The translations under genes were made by a program, and so were the position numbers. A stretch of 64,000 bases of DNA from Micrococcaceae bacterium RIT 802 (GTDB lineage Bacteria; Actinomycetota; Actinomycetes; Actinomycetales; Micrococcaceae). The stretch lies in assembly GCA_016892645.1 (NCBI GenBank), contig JAFEMX010000001.1, positions 124,001-188,000 of the forward strand, given 5' to 3'. This document shows positions 7,871-17,057 of the stretch, one piece after another. Within the stretch, counting starts at the first letter, position 1, and the number at the start of each line of letters is the position of its first letter. The notes beneath the pieces were generated by a model. It had not been told where the DNA came from and made no database searches. It saw only the letters and a list, made by a program, of their open reading frames with translations.

Positions 7871-10279
7871 CTACCTGCCGGCCCAGGGGTTGGCCAGGGT
7901 CCCGGCGTAGAGCAGGCCCTCCGACTGGTTGCCGAGGTCGAGCATCTGCTGGTTGTTGCGCAATTGCAGCCGGTTCAGGCAGGACAACTCGAACCCGGTG
8001 CCGAAGAGGTCCAGGGCGTCGAAGGCCGCAGCGGTCCCGGGGTTCCTGGCGCGGTAGGCGTGCAGGCTGCGCGCCGCCGCCTCCCAGAAACGGTCCTCGC
8101 CGACCACCGACTCGCGCTCGAGCAGCGGGGCCAGGAACCGCAGGAAGCAGTCCACGATGTCGGTGAAGACGACCAGCCGGCGTTCGGCATCCGGCACCTG
8201 TGCCCTGATGCGTTCGACGGCTTCGGGCAACGGCGTGCGGTTCCCCAGCACGGCAACCTCCTCGGCCAGGTCCTTGAGCAGCACCCGCTGCGGAACGCCG
8301 TCGCGCAGGACCAGGATGACGTTCTCCCCATGGGGCATGAACACCAGGTCGTATTCGACCAGGCAATGCACCAGCGGCACCAGGTAGGCCTCGAAATAGC
8401 GGTCCAGCCACTCCTCGGCGGGCAGGCCCGACCGGCGGATCAGCGCCGCGGCGACCGATTTCCCGTCGGCGTCCACATGCAGCAGGGAGGCCATCGTGGC
8501 CAGCGACTCGCCGTCCTGCAGCCGGTCCACCGGCGATTCGCGCCAGAGCGCGGCCAACATCTTGCGGTAGGCCGAATGCCGGTCGGTGGCGGAGTGGAAC
8601 AGCGGGTTGGCGTAGCCGACGGCCGCCACCTCGCGGATGAGCTCGATGCGGCTGCGTCCCAGTTCCCGGTCGCCGTCGACGAGTGACTGCAGCCATTCGT
8701 TGATGGCCGGCGTCGCCTTCATGTATTCGGCCGACAATCCGCGCATGAACCCCATGTTCACCACCGACAGCGCGGTCTTGACGTAGTGACGTCGCGGGGC
8801 GCTGCGGTTGAAGAACGTGCGGATCGACTGCTGCGGCTGGTAGAGGTCGCCCGAGGACCCCAGGTGCACCAGGTGGCCGGTGGCGATGTCCCCGGCGAAG
8901 GTGACCGTCAGCTTCTTCTCCCACTGCCACGGATGCACCGGCAGGTACAGGAAGTCCTCCGGATCCAACCCGGTGGACAGGCACGCCTCGTCGAGGCGTT
9001 CGGCGAAGGCCGCCCTGTGGCGCGGATCCAGCTCGCCGTCCAGCAGGGCCTCCACGTCCAGCCCGCCGACGGCCGAGAAATGCGCGCGCGAGGTGTGGGC
9101 GGCGACCCACTCGAGCTCGACCGCCGCCCCGGTCTCCGGGGCGTAATCGAGATAGTCGGCCGACCCGAGGCCGGCGCGCCCGTTGTTGGCGACGAAGCAG
9201 GGGTGCCCCTCGGTCATGGACGCCTCGATGCGCTGGAAGTCGGCGACGGCGTCGCCGGTTCCCGCTGCCAGTTCCCCGGCGGTGGCGCTGGAATGCAGTT
9301 GCTTGAAGCAGTGCCCGGACAGCGTGCTGCCGAGTTCCTCCAGGTAGAGGGGCAGCTGCGCGTCGGCCAGGCCCAGTTCCCGGCGGAAGTGCACCACGAA
9401 CTCCTGGACGTCGGGGACGCCGCCGCCGGACGGGATGCCGTCCGCCCCGGCGGACCGGACCTCGATCGACTCCGGGTCCACCATCCAATGGTCCAGGGCA
9501 TGCACCGTGGCCGAGAACGCATACTCGCAGCCGTGGCCACGCAGCACCCACCCCCCGGGTGCCGGCTCGGGGTGCAGCAGCCTCTCGTGGGTGAATTCGG
9601 CGATGGCCTTGGCCAGGACGTGGCGCTGCGCGAGGGCCCAGCGGTCGGGGGAGAGATGGGCGACGGCGCTCGACGGCAGGCCGGTGGCCGCCGCGAAGGC
9701 GGCCCGGGTGCACCAGGAGACCAACGCGGTCTTCGACGGGGCGCCCGGCAGCTCCGGCAGCTCGACCCGGGCCCAGGGAACGAAGCCCAACCGGGAATTC
9801 AGCGAATGGACGGCACTGTTGCGGGCATCCGGCTCGGCCACGACACGCAGCACCGCCGGATCGGCAAAGAGGTGCTGCAGGGCAGCCCGCATCGCGTCCT
9901 CGCTGAAGCCGCTGCGCGGCATGGTGTCGTTATCCGCCGGTGCGGGCAGCAGCAGGTGCAGTCCGGCGTCACCCGGACGCCACGGGTAGGCGCCCGCCAG
10001 TTGCGAGTGTTCGGGGGCGTAGGTCTCCAGCAGGAACGCCGGCCGGCCCCCTTCTTCGGCGATGAGCGCCTGATGGTGCGGGTTGGCCGCGATCGCCAGG
10101 TGCTCGTCGCGGACCTCGTCGACGGACGCGTCGGGCATGCCCCAGAACAGGGCATGGTCGGTGGCGATCCACCGGTGAAGCAACCAGGCATCTGCCACGG
10201 GCTCGACGGGACGGAACGTGATCCGGGTCGGTGGGGCTGCGTCTGGGGCGGTGGGGGCGGTGGGGATCTGGGTGGTCAT
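7871..10279 (-). CDS. desD: fused GNAT acyltransferase / IucA-IucC siderophore synthetase (DesC-DesD-like)
   Basis: 802 aa; the ATG at 10279 overlaps the hydroxylase stop by four bases. Residues about 18-200 form an AlcB/RhbD-type acyltransferase domain (RITFRPVEPVADAWLLHRWI; WGMPDASVDEV). The rest is a NIS synthetase: EGHPCFVANNGRAGLG near residue 358, YLPVHPWQWEKKL, QQSIRTFFNRSAPRRHYVKT and FMPHGENVILV near 648 are the family's ATP- and substrate-binding blocks. In the desferrioxamine pathway these two jobs, acylating N-hydroxycadaverine and joining the units, are done by separate DesC and DesD. Here they are one chain. The exact product (cyclic or linear, acetyl or succinyl) cannot be told. 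Confidence 0.85.
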   Translation of the reverse strand: MTTQIPTAPTAPDAAPPTRITFRPVEPVADAWLLHRWIATDHALFWGMPDASVDEVRDEHLAIAANPHHQALIAEEGGRPAFLLETYAPEHSQLAGAYPWRPGDAGLHLLLPAPADNDTMPRSGFSEDAMRAALQHLFADPAVLRVVAEPDARNSAVHSLNSRLGFVPWARVELPELPGAPSKTALVSWCTRAAFAAATGLPSSAVAHLSPDRWALAQRHVLAKAIAEFTHERLLHPEPAPGGWVLRGHGCEYAFSATVHALDHWMVDPESIEVRSAGADGIPSGGGVPDVQEFVVHFRRELGLADAQLPLYLEELGSTLSGHCFKQLHSSATAGELAAGTGDAVADFQRIEASMTEGHPCFVANNGRAGLGSADYLDYAPETGAAVELEWVAAHTSRAHFSAVGGLDVEALLDGELDPRHRAAFAERLDEACLSTGLDPEDFLYLPVHPWQWEKKLTVTFAGDIATGHLVHLGSSGDLYQPQQSIRTFFNRSAPRRHYVKTALSVVNMGFMRGLSAEYMKATPAINEWLQSLVDGDRELGRSRIELIREVAAVGYANPLFHSATDRHSAYRKMLAALWRESPVDRLQDGESLATMASLLHVDADGKSVAAALIRRSGLPAEEWLDRYFEAYLVPLVHCLVEYDLVFMPHGENVILVLRDGVPQRVLLKDLAEEVAVLGNRTPLPEAVERIRAQVPDAERRLVVFTDIVDCFLRFLAPLLERESVVGEDRFWEAAARSLHAYRARNPGTAAAFDALDLFGTGFELSCLNRLQLRNNQQMLDLGNQSEGLLYAGTLANPWAGR

Positions 10280-11664
10280 GCGGTGGCCTCCTGCAGGGAC
10301 GTTGCGGACGGTGTGGGTGAGGGATTCCCGGGGGTGCCCGGGGTGCCGAATTCCTGGAAGGCGATGCGTCGTTCGACCGGGTAGTGCTCGACGCCGGTGA
10401 TCCGGTTGATGATCACCGAGTTGCGATAGGCGCCCATGCCCAGGTCCGGGGCCGTGAAGCCGTGGGTGTGCAGTTCGGCGTTCTGGACCAGGATGTCCCC
10501 GGCGGTGCCCACCGAGTAGTCCCGGTCCACGGCCAACCTGCCGTCGGGCAGCCGCTCCACCCGGTCGGCGATCCCGGCCAGGAATGCCGGCTCGCGGTAG
10601 GCGTACCCGGTGGCCAGGACCGCGGCATCGACCCCGATGACCTGGGTCCCGCCGTCGTCCTGGTTCCGCAGGCCCAACTGCCAGCCGCCCCGGTCCTGCT
10701 CCAGCGATTCCAGGGACGTCGCTGCCAGCAAGCGCACCGGGGACGCCCCCTCGACGCTGCGGCGGTAGAGCATCTCGTGGATGTCGTTGACCAGGTCGGC
10801 GTTGATGCCCTTGAACAGCGGCTTCTGCGTGGCATTGAGGCGGTCGCGGCGTTCTTGCGGCAGCCCGTGGAAGTGGTCGATGTACTCAGGGGAGGTCATC
10901 TCGAGCGTGAGCTTGGTGTACTCCAGCGGGAAGAAGCGGGGAGAGCGCGTGACCCAGAGAAGTTCCTGGTCATCATCCAGCCCGCCGAGCAGTTCGGCGA
11001 AGACCTCGGCGGCGCTTTGGCCACTGCCGACGACGGCGATGCGCCGGCGGGAGCGCAGCCGGTCACGGTCCTGCCGGTAGGTGGAACTGTGCACCAGCGG
11101 GGCTCCGGAGTGAGCGTCGGCGGCGGCCAACGCCTCCCGGGCGGCAGCGGGGACCTCGGGACTGGTCCCGGTCCCGAGGACCAGACGGCGCGTGCGGAGC
11201 CGGGACGTGCCGCCGTCATGCTCCACCTCCAGCGTGTAGACCCCCGCATCGAAGGAGGCGGCGACCACGCGCCGGCCGAAGCGGACCGACTCGAGGCGGC
11301 CGGCGGCCCAGCGCAGGTAGTTGTTGTATTCGGCGCGCAGCGCGTAGAAGTCCTCGCGGATGTAGAACGGGTAGATCCGACCGGATTCCTTGAGGTAGTT
11401 CAGGAACGAGTGCCGGTTGGTCGGATCGGCCATGGTGACCAGGTCGGCCATGAAGGGGACCTGCAGGTGCGTGCCCTCCAGCATCATGCCGGGGTGCCAG
11501 GAAAGCTCCGGCGCTGCCTCCAGGACCAGGACGTCAAGCCCGGGGACGTTGTCCGCCAGGGCGGCGAAGCCGAGGTTGAAGGGGCCGGCGCCGATGCCGA
11601 TGGCGTCGAGGATCCGGCCGGTATGGGCGTCCGTGGTGGTGGAGTCGGTGGCGGGGTTCGGCAT
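10276..11664 (-). CDS. desB: L-lysine/diamine N6-hydroxylase of siderophore synthesis (DesB-like)
   Basis: 462 aa; its ATG overlaps the decarboxylase stop by one base. It is a flavin monooxygenase of the IucD/SidA/PvdA class. The FAD-binding motif is DAIGIGAGPFNLGFAALAD near residue 20, the NADPH-binding motif is IAVVGSGQSAAEVFAELL near the middle, and the family ATGY motif appears as VLATGYAYREPAF. The block WHPGMMLEGTHLQVPFMADL is also characteristic. It hydroxylates the terminal amine of cadaverine (or lysine) to give the hydroxamate precursor. It is the second gene of the iron-regulated operon. Confidence 0.88.
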   Translation of the reverse strand: MPNPATDSTTTDAHTGRILDAIGIGAGPFNLGFAALADNVPGLDVLVLEAAPELSWHPGMMLEGTHLQVPFMADLVTMADPTNRHSFLNYLKESGRIYPFYIREDFYALRAEYNNYLRWAAGRLESVRFGRRVVAASFDAGVYTLEVEHDGGTSRLRTRRLVLGTGTSPEVPAAAREALAAADAHSGAPLVHSSTYRQDRDRLRSRRRIAVVGSGQSAAEVFAELLGGLDDDQELLWVTRSPRFFPLEYTKLTLEMTSPEYIDHFHGLPQERRDRLNATQKPLFKGINADLVNDIHEMLYRRSVEGASPVRLLAATSLESLEQDRGGWQLGLRNQDDGGTQVIGVDAAVLATGYAYREPAFLAGIADRVERLPDGRLAVDRDYSVGTAGDILVQNAELHTHGFTAPDLGMGAYRNSVIINRITGVEHYPVERRIAFQEFGTPGTPGNPSPTPSATSLQEATA

Positions 11665-13217
11665 CAGCGGATTCCTCCGGTCGGTGTCTGGGTCGGGGCC
11701 GCGAGGGCGTCTCCGTGGGCGCGGGCCGCGGCGATGATGGCGGCGACCTGGTCCTCGCGGGTGCGCGGATTGAGCAGGGTCAGCTTCAGGTAGCGGCGGC
11801 TATCGAGCGTCGTGGCGGCGATCATGGCCGCCCCCGAGGCGTAGATGGCCGCGCGGATGGCGTCGTTGAGCCGGTCCACGTCCTCCTCGGAGTGGTGGTG
11901 CTCCGCCGGGGGGACATAGCGGAAGACGACGGTGCTCAGCTGCGGCTCCGTGGCCAGGAGCAGCCGGTCCGTGGCGTGGATGGTCCGCGCCGCTGCCTGC
12001 GCCCGGGCCATGACCTCGTCGAACATGGCCCCGAGTGGTTGGGAGCCCATCGAGCGCAACGTGATCCAGAGCTTGAGCGCATCGAACCGGCGGGTGGTCT
12101 GCATCGACTTCTCGATCTGGTTCGGCACCTGACCGGCTTCCCGGGCGGGGTTGAGGTATTCGGCGTAGTGCGTGATGTGTCCGAAGGCGTGCCCCTCGCG
12201 CAGCAGCAGGGCGCTGGAGCCGATGGGTTGGAAGAACGACTTGTGGAAGTCCACGGTCACCGAATCCGCCGACTCGATGCCCGCGAGGAGCCCGCGGTGC
12301 TGCAGGGAGACCAGCAGGCCGCAACCGTAGGCCGCGTCGACGTGGAACCACGCCCCGTAGGAGCGCGCCAGGCCGGCCACCTCCCGGAGCGGGTCGATGG
12401 CCCCGAAATCGGTGGTCCCGGCCGTGCCGACGACGGCCATGGCCTGCTGACCTGCCGCGTGGCCCTCGGCCAGGAGCCGACCGAGTTCGCGTGGATCCAT
12501 GCGGTGGTCCCCGTCGACGGGAACGGGCACGACGGCTTCGTCCCCCAGGCCCAGCAGCGATGCGGACCGGGAGACGCTGAAGTGGCTCTCCGTCGACGTG
12601 TAGATCCGCAGGCCCTGCAAGCGCTGCGGAAGGCTCCCCGAGCGGGCCGCGGTTGCCCGGTTGCGGGCGATGAGCAGTGCCTGGAGGTTGGACTGGGTGC
12701 CGCCGGAGGTGAAGATCCCGTCCGCGGCATCACCCAGGCCGGCCATCCCGGTGGCCCAGTTGATGAGCCGGCGCTCGATCATGGTGGCGCCGGCGCTCTG
12801 GTCCCAGGTGTCCATCGAGGTGTTCAGGCTGGTCACCAGCGACTCGGCGGCCACTGCGGGGATGGCCACCGGACAGTTCAGGTGGGCCGCATAGCCGGGG
12901 TGGTGGAAGTAGACGGCGTCACGGGTGTAGAGCTCGGTCGCCTCCGCCAGGGCGGATTCGATGTCCCCCAGCGGTGCCTCCAGGTCGACGTCGGCGACGG
13001 CGGAGGACAGGCGTCCGGGGGAGGGGCCCGTGCTCGGTCCGGCGGCCGTGGCGATGGCCTCCGCAGCGGCCAGGGTGGCGGCGTTGGCCTCCCCGACGAA
13101 TCGGTGCGCCGTGTCGCCGCAGAGCAGGGATTCCAAGCCGGTGGCCAGGGCGGATGAGGCCGCCGATGGCTGCCGGAGCGTGGCCGTCGAGGCCGGACGG
13201 GGAGTCGAAGAGGGCAT
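11664..13217 (-). CDS. desA: PLP-dependent lysine/diaminobutyrate decarboxylase (DesA-like)
   Basis: 517 aa; ATG at 13217 after a GAAGGAA ribosome site. It is a group II (aromatic amino acid/glutamate-type) PLP decarboxylase. FTSGGTQSNLQALLIAR, HVDAAYGCG with Asp294, and DFHKSFFQP with the PLP lysine Lys326 are all in place. The family includes desferrioxamine DesA and diaminobutyrate decarboxylases. Position as first gene of a hydroxamate siderophore operon favours lysine to cadaverine. An iron box lies 28 bases before the start, so transcription should be repressed when iron is plentiful. Confidence 0.86.
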   Translation of the reverse strand: MPSSTPRPASTATLRQPSAASSALATGLESLLCGDTAHRFVGEANAATLAAAEAIATAAGPSTGPSPGRLSSAVADVDLEAPLGDIESALAEATELYTRDAVYFHHPGYAAHLNCPVAIPAVAAESLVTSLNTSMDTWDQSAGATMIERRLINWATGMAGLGDAADGIFTSGGTQSNLQALLIARNRATAARSGSLPQRLQGLRIYTSTESHFSVSRSASLLGLGDEAVVPVPVDGDHRMDPRELGRLLAEGHAAGQQAMAVVGTAGTTDFGAIDPLREVAGLARSYGAWFHVDAAYGCGLLVSLQHRGLLAGIESADSVTVDFHKSFFQPIGSSALLLREGHAFGHITHYAEYLNPAREAGQVPNQIEKSMQTTRRFDALKLWITLRSMGSQPLGAMFDEVMARAQAAARTIHATDRLLLATEPQLSTVVFRYVPPAEHHHSEEDVDRLNDAIRAAIYASGAAMIAATTLDSRRYLKLTLLNPRTREDQVAAIIAAARAHGDALAAPTQTPTGGIR

Positions 13218-13534
13218 GGGGTTCCTTCGAGGTCGAGGACTTGGGGAGGGTAGCCTTACCTAATGCGCAGTCATTAAAGACACACAATCTCTTCTCAATA
13301 CAAATTATGTAACGTCCTCGACCGCGACCAGGCTTTTTGGGGGGGTGCGGACCTGCGGTGCGCGAATGTCTGATTGACATCCGCCAATGGCATGGGCAAA
13401 ACTGGAGGGGTTCTGTCCCCGACGTCAGGAATCCCGGTGAACATCTCGGCCGCTTCCGCCTAGCCCAGCGCCGAGGCCTCCCGTGACCTATTGCGGGCAG
13501 TGCTCCTGGTGCCTTCGCCATACAGGAGACCGAG
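13218..13534. other. divergent intergenic region, siderophore operon / ABC-F gene
   Basis: This gap of about 317 bases has no credible gene. The left part holds the siderophore 5' leader, the iron box and an AT-rich stretch (13273-13310) that is the likely promoter area. The right part holds the leader of the ABC-F gene, ending in a CAGGAGA ribosome site at 13523-13529. I saw no clear attenuator or leader peptide for the ABC-F gene. Confidence 0.5.
13245..13263 (-). promoter_or_regulatory. IdeR/DmdR-type iron box of the siderophore operon
   Basis: Read in the direction of the operon the sequence is TTAGGTAAGGCTACCCTCC. It matches the actinobacterial DtxR-family consensus TTAGGTTAGGCTAACCTAA at 15 of 19 positions. 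It is 28 bases before the desA-like start, where a bound Fe(II) repressor would block transcription. No DtxR-family gene is present in the window. Confidence 0.8.
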
Positions 13535-15244
13535 ATGCAGAACAACCACCCCATTTTCCTTGACCACCTGGCCTTCTCCTGGCCGGATGGACGTACGGTT
13601 TTCGAGGACCTCAGCGCTACCTTCGCCGCCGGGACCACCGGTGTCGTGGGTCCCAACGGATCGGGGAAAACCGCACTGTTGCGCCTGGTCTCCGGCGAGC
13701 TGGTCCCCGATGCGGGCACGCTCAATGTGTCCTCCCCGCCGGCCTATCTGTCGCAAAAACCGGCGCGCGACCCCTGCAGCACCGTCGCCACCCTGCTCGG
13801 CATCGCAGATCGCCTGGCGGCACTGCGTCGCGTCCTGGGCGGGCAGGCGGAGCGGCTCGAACACGACATGGCGATCATCGGTGACGACTGGGACCTCGAA
13901 GAACGCTCCATCGCCCTGCTGGCGGGCTACGGTCTCCTGGATGCGGGCCCGGGGTTCCTCGGCCGCGCCGCCCGGACCCTCTCCGGTGGCGAGGCGATGG
14001 TCATCGCGCTGGCCGGCATCGAATTGGCCGGCCGCCCGATCACGCTGTTGGACGAGCCGACCAACAACCTGGACCGGCGGGCCCGCGGCTGGCTGTACTC
14101 GGTCATCGAGCGGTGGCAGGGGACGCTGCTCGTCGCCAGCCACGACCGGACGCTGCTGGGGCTCGTTGACGGCATCGCTGAACTGCGTCCCCTGGGCGTG
14201 CGCGGCGGCGTTGCCGGGTCGGTGCACCTGCATCTTCACGGTGGCGGCTGGGACCACTACCAGGACGTGAAGGCCGGCGAGCTGGAGAGCGCCGAACGCA
14301 GGGTGCGCGACGCCAGCGCCAAGAACGCACTGGAGCACCGCCAGCAGGTCGAGGCGGAGACGAAATTGGCCCGCCGCGCCAAGCAGGGGCGGAAGGCTGC
14401 GGAAAGCCTGCCGAAGATCCTGGCCAACGAACGGCGCAAGCGCGCGCAGGAGACGGCGGGGCGCACGCGCCAGGGCATGGGTGCCAGCAGCGATGCCGCG
14501 CGGGCCGAGCTCGACGCCGCCCGGGCGGACCTGCCGCCCGACCTGTCGATCAGCATCGAGTTGCCGGGAACGCTGGTTCCCGCGGGCCGGGAGCTGATGC
14601 GTTATGACGCGCCTCCGGATGTGCAGTACCGCGTCGTCGAAGACGGGCTGGAACTGGTGCCCGGGCCGGGCCTGGCCATCCGGGGGCCCGAATGGATCGT
14701 GCTGGCCGGCCGCAACGGGGCCGGAAAGACGACGCTGCTGCAGGCCATGGAGCATGCAGCGGTCGTGCCGGTAGGGGTGCTACGCCAGGATCTCGCCGCC
14801 GATGGCGGTGGATGGGAAGGGGTTGATGCTTCGGCTTCCGTCCTGGACAACGTCAGGGGTGCGGCATCGGCGACCGCCGTGGAAGACGTCAGGGCCCAGC
14901 TGGCGCGCTTCCATTTCCGGGGAACACGCGTCGAGCAACCGGTTTCGCAGCTCTCCGGGGGTGAGGTCTTCCGCGTCGCCCTGGCACGGATCCTGCTGGC
15001 GGACCCGTCGCCCCAGTTGCTGCTCCTCGATGAGCCGACGAACAACCTGGACGCCGAAACCGTGGCGCAATTGCTGGGGGCGCTGCGGTCCTACGCCGGT
15101 GGCCTGGTGGTGGTCAGCCACGACGAGGACTTCCTGGAGGAGCTGGAGGGGGAGGGCGACCGGCAGCGACGCCGATGGCACCTCCGAAGGGACGCGGTCG
15201 CCCATGGCGCCGGCTCCCCGGAGGCCGGCACCATGGGGGCATGA
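13535..15244 (+). CDS. ABC-F family ATPase (two ABC domains, no membrane segments)
   Basis: 569 aa with two complete ABC domains. The first has Walker A GPNGSGKT at 39-46, LSGGEAM near 149 and [10 protein letters not shown] near 171. The second has GRNGAGKT near 390, LSGGEVF near 472 and [12 protein letters not shown] near 495. The link between them (about 245-340) is a charged, Lys/Arg/Glu-rich helix, the P-site tRNA interaction motif region of ABC-F proteins. These factors act on the ribosome; some give resistance to ribosome-binding antibiotics, others are housekeeping translation factors. Sequence alone does not separate the two here. Its upstream neighbour is the divergent siderophore operon, so it is transcribed alone. 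Confidence 0.82.
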   Translation: MQNNHPIFLDHLAFSWPDGRTVFEDLSATFAAGTTGVVGPNGSGKTALLRLVSGELVPDAGTLNVSSPPAYLSQKPARDPCSTVATLLGIADRLAALRRVLGGQAERLEHDMAIIGDDWDLEERSIALLAGYGLLDAGPGFLGRAARTLSGGEAMVIALAGIELAGRPITLLDEPTNNLDRRARGWLYSVIERWQGTLLVASHDRTLLGLVDGIAELRPLGVRGGVAGSVHLHLHGGGWDHYQDVKAGELESAERRVRDASAKNALEHRQQVEAETKLARRAKQGRKAAESLPKILANERRKRAQETAGRTRQGMGASSDAARAELDAARADLPPDLSISIELPGTLVPAGRELMRYDAPPDVQYRVVEDGLELVPGPGLAIRGPEWIVLAGRNGAGKTTLLQAMEHAAVVPVGVLRQDLAADGGGWEGVDASASVLDNVRGAASATAVEDVRAQLARFHFRGTRVEQPVSQLSGGEVFRVALARILLADPSPQLLLLDEPTNNLDAETVAQLLGALRSYAGGLVVVSHDEDFLEELEGEGDRQRRRWHLRRDAVAHGAGSPEAGTMGA

Positions 15245-15288
15245 GCCGGGCCGCGTCGAACGTCCCGCCCGACCTGGCCCGGATGCCG

Positions 15289-15714
15289 TCAGTGTGCCGG
15301 CCGGACCTGTGCCACGGCGGGCTCATGTGCCGGCGCATGGGCAACGGCCCGGGCCCCCACTTCTGCCAGGGCGATGATCCCAAATGCCACCAGCCCGTGC
15401 AGGATGCCGAGCACCGGCGTCGAGAATGCGGCCAGCGCCAGCGCAATCTGCACCACGACGGCCACCACCACCCAGACGGCCCAGCGGATGCCGGCGTGGG
15501 CGAAGAGCGCCACGACCAGAAGCGCCAGGGCCAAGATCGGGATGACGTACATGCCGATGGTGCCATGGACCATGGCCGCGGCCGGTGGCCCGGAAACCTC
15601 GGCACCGGATTCGATGGTGTTGATGACGATGAACGTCGTCCAGGCGATCAGTGCCGCTTGGATGACGACCGCAGCGGCGATGACATGCGCAAGGATCTTG
15701 TAGGTTTGCCGCAT
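15289..15714 (-). CDS. small four-helix membrane protein, DUF6220-like
   Basis: 141 aa, ATG at 15714 with a GGAGGG site about 10 bases upstream. Hydrophobic segments lie at about 8-30, 48-68, 75-95 and 100-122, with a short hydrophilic His/Pro/Ala-rich tail. The overall pattern resembles the DUF6220 group of small actinobacterial membrane proteins, but this assignment is tentative. No catalytic residues are apparent and no function is known. It is convergent with the ABC-F gene. Confidence 0.55.
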   Translation of the reverse strand: MRQTYKILAHVIAAAVVIQAALIAWTTFIVINTIESGAEVSGPPAAAMVHGTIGMYVIPILALALLVVALFAHAGIRWAVWVVVAVVVQIALALAAFSTPVLGILHGLVAFGIIALAEVGARAVAHAPAHEPAVAQVRPAH

Positions 15715-15944
15715 GATGGGGTTCCCTCCAACGGGAAGGGGCGGATCCGGTAGGGCCCGTCCGGTGTGTGGCGCTGTGCGCCCGGGTAAGTCGTCGGATG
15801 TTGGCCGACCACAAATGCGATCACGGCGACGGTGCGGCCGGTGAGGTCACCCTAGACCGGGTAGTGCGGGCAGGCAATATGTTGACAGCAATTTTTTGCG
15901 GAATTCTTGTCATCGCCATCCGGTAACCCGGGGCCGCGGCGCCA

Positions 15945-16838
15945 TCAGGACCAGGCGGCTGCCAGGAGCTCGCCCAGCAGCTCGTCGGGGTCCTGGTCGA
16001 TACCCCGGCCGGCGAACCAGGCGCAGGCATTGTGGCAATCGCGTGCCAGCAGGTCGGCGCCCAGCGGATTCGCCGCCAGGTCGACCAGCTGCGGCAGGTC
16101 GATGACGACGAGCCGCGGTCCTGCCGCCAGCAGGTTGTAGGCGGAGAGGTCGCCATGGGCAAAGCCCAGCCGCGCAAAGCCGCGCATGGCCTCGACGAGC
16201 TGGTCGAAGTACGACTGCAGCAACGCCGGCTCCGGGCGGACCTGGTGCAGCCGCGGGGCCGCCGCTCCGGGGTGCCGGGGATCCACGATGAATTCCATGA
16301 GGATCTCCGTCCCGTCGATCTGCACCGGATAGGGGACCGGGATCCCGGCCTCATATGCCCGGACCAGATAGTCCCATTCGGCATTGGCCCATTGGGCCGC
16401 CTCGACCTGGCGTCCGTACGTGCTGCCGTTTTTCATGGCACGGGCATCACGTGTCCGCCGGACCGTGCGTCCTTCGGTGTAGATGGTGGAGCGGTGGAAG
16501 GACCGCTGGTCGGGCGTCCGATAGCGTTTGGCCGCGAGGATGGTTCGGCGTTCGGCCGTCGACCGTTCCACGAGGAAGACGTCGGCCTCCTTGCCGGTCT
16601 TCAGGACGCCGAGTTCGGTGTCGATGGCACCCGCATCCTCGATGACGAACTCCGGGTATGGCTGCGGGCCGCGCATCAATTTCTCGATGCCGGGCCAGGT
16701 GGACCAGCGCTGGTCTGGGGACAGGTCGTCATCGAGGACGTTCCAGTCCGCGGAGCGCTCCTCCGGGGGGCGCGGACCGTGGCGTTGGGGTAGTGGCTGG
16801 AAGGTGTCAGGTGCGTCGTGGTCGATGCGTGACGTCAT
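15945..16838 (-). CDS. RIO-type atypical serine kinase
   Basis: 297 aa. A RIO kinase fold is recognisable. GVLKTGKEADVFLVER forms the flexible nucleotide loop and ILAAKRYR carries the ATP lysine. FAHGDLSAYNLLA is the catalytic loop (Asp, Asn), and LVVIDLPQLVD is the metal-binding motif, where the usual DFG-like aspartate is followed by LPQ as in RIO1. The first 40 residues are polar and Pro-rich. In archaea and eukaryotes RIO1 works in small-subunit maturation; bacterial copies have no settled role. It is divergent from paaZ. Confidence 0.8.
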   Translation of the reverse strand: MTSRIDHDAPDTFQPLPQRHGPRPPEERSADWNVLDDDLSPDQRWSTWPGIEKLMRGPQPYPEFVIEDAGAIDTELGVLKTGKEADVFLVERSTAERRTILAAKRYRTPDQRSFHRSTIYTEGRTVRRTRDARAMKNGSTYGRQVEAAQWANAEWDYLVRAYEAGIPVPYPVQIDGTEILMEFIVDPRHPGAAAPRLHQVRPEPALLQSYFDQLVEAMRGFARLGFAHGDLSAYNLLAAGPRLVVIDLPQLVDLAANPLGADLLARDCHNACAWFAGRGIDQDPDELLGELLAAAWS

Positions 16839-16955
16839 GGTGTGGGGTACTCCCGGGATGAGGATGCTGGATGGTCGGGGCGTGCGGTGCGGTTCGGACC
16901 GTCATGGTGACCTCCCGGGATTTGGCGATGGTGTTAGGCATGTTCATCAAACTAC

Positions 16956-16979
16956 AGTGATCGGCAAAAGTCAATCACT
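16956..16979. promoter_or_regulatory. inverted repeat in the RIO kinase / paaZ intergenic region
   Basis: AGTGAT (16956-16961) and ATCACT (16974-16979) are perfect inverted arms separated by 12 bases. The spot is AT-richer than its surroundings and lies between divergent genes. It could be an operator for an unknown regulator or chance; it does not resemble the paa operators. Confidence 0.25.
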
Positions 16980-17025
16980 AATTCAAGGCGCCATTGGAGG
17001 CTTCATGTAAGCTGGATCCCAAATA

Positions 17026-17041
17026 CTGACCGATCGTTCAG
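17026..17041. promoter_or_regulatory. putative PaaR operator before paaZ
   Basis: CTGACCGATCGTTCAG is an almost perfect 16-base palindrome; only one position pair is asymmetric. It runs up to the ribosome site GGAAGGA of paaZ, 17 bases before the ATG, so repression would act at or just after the transcription start. It matches the paaA operator in 13 of 16 positions when that site is read on the opposite strand. Confidence 0.65.
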
Positions 17042-17057
17042 GAAGGACGTGTCGACG

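Noticed and set aside
15906-16140. Short plus-strand readings at the RIO kinase 3' end
   Set aside because: They are mirrors of the kinase gene, with Arg/Pro/Ser-rich composition.
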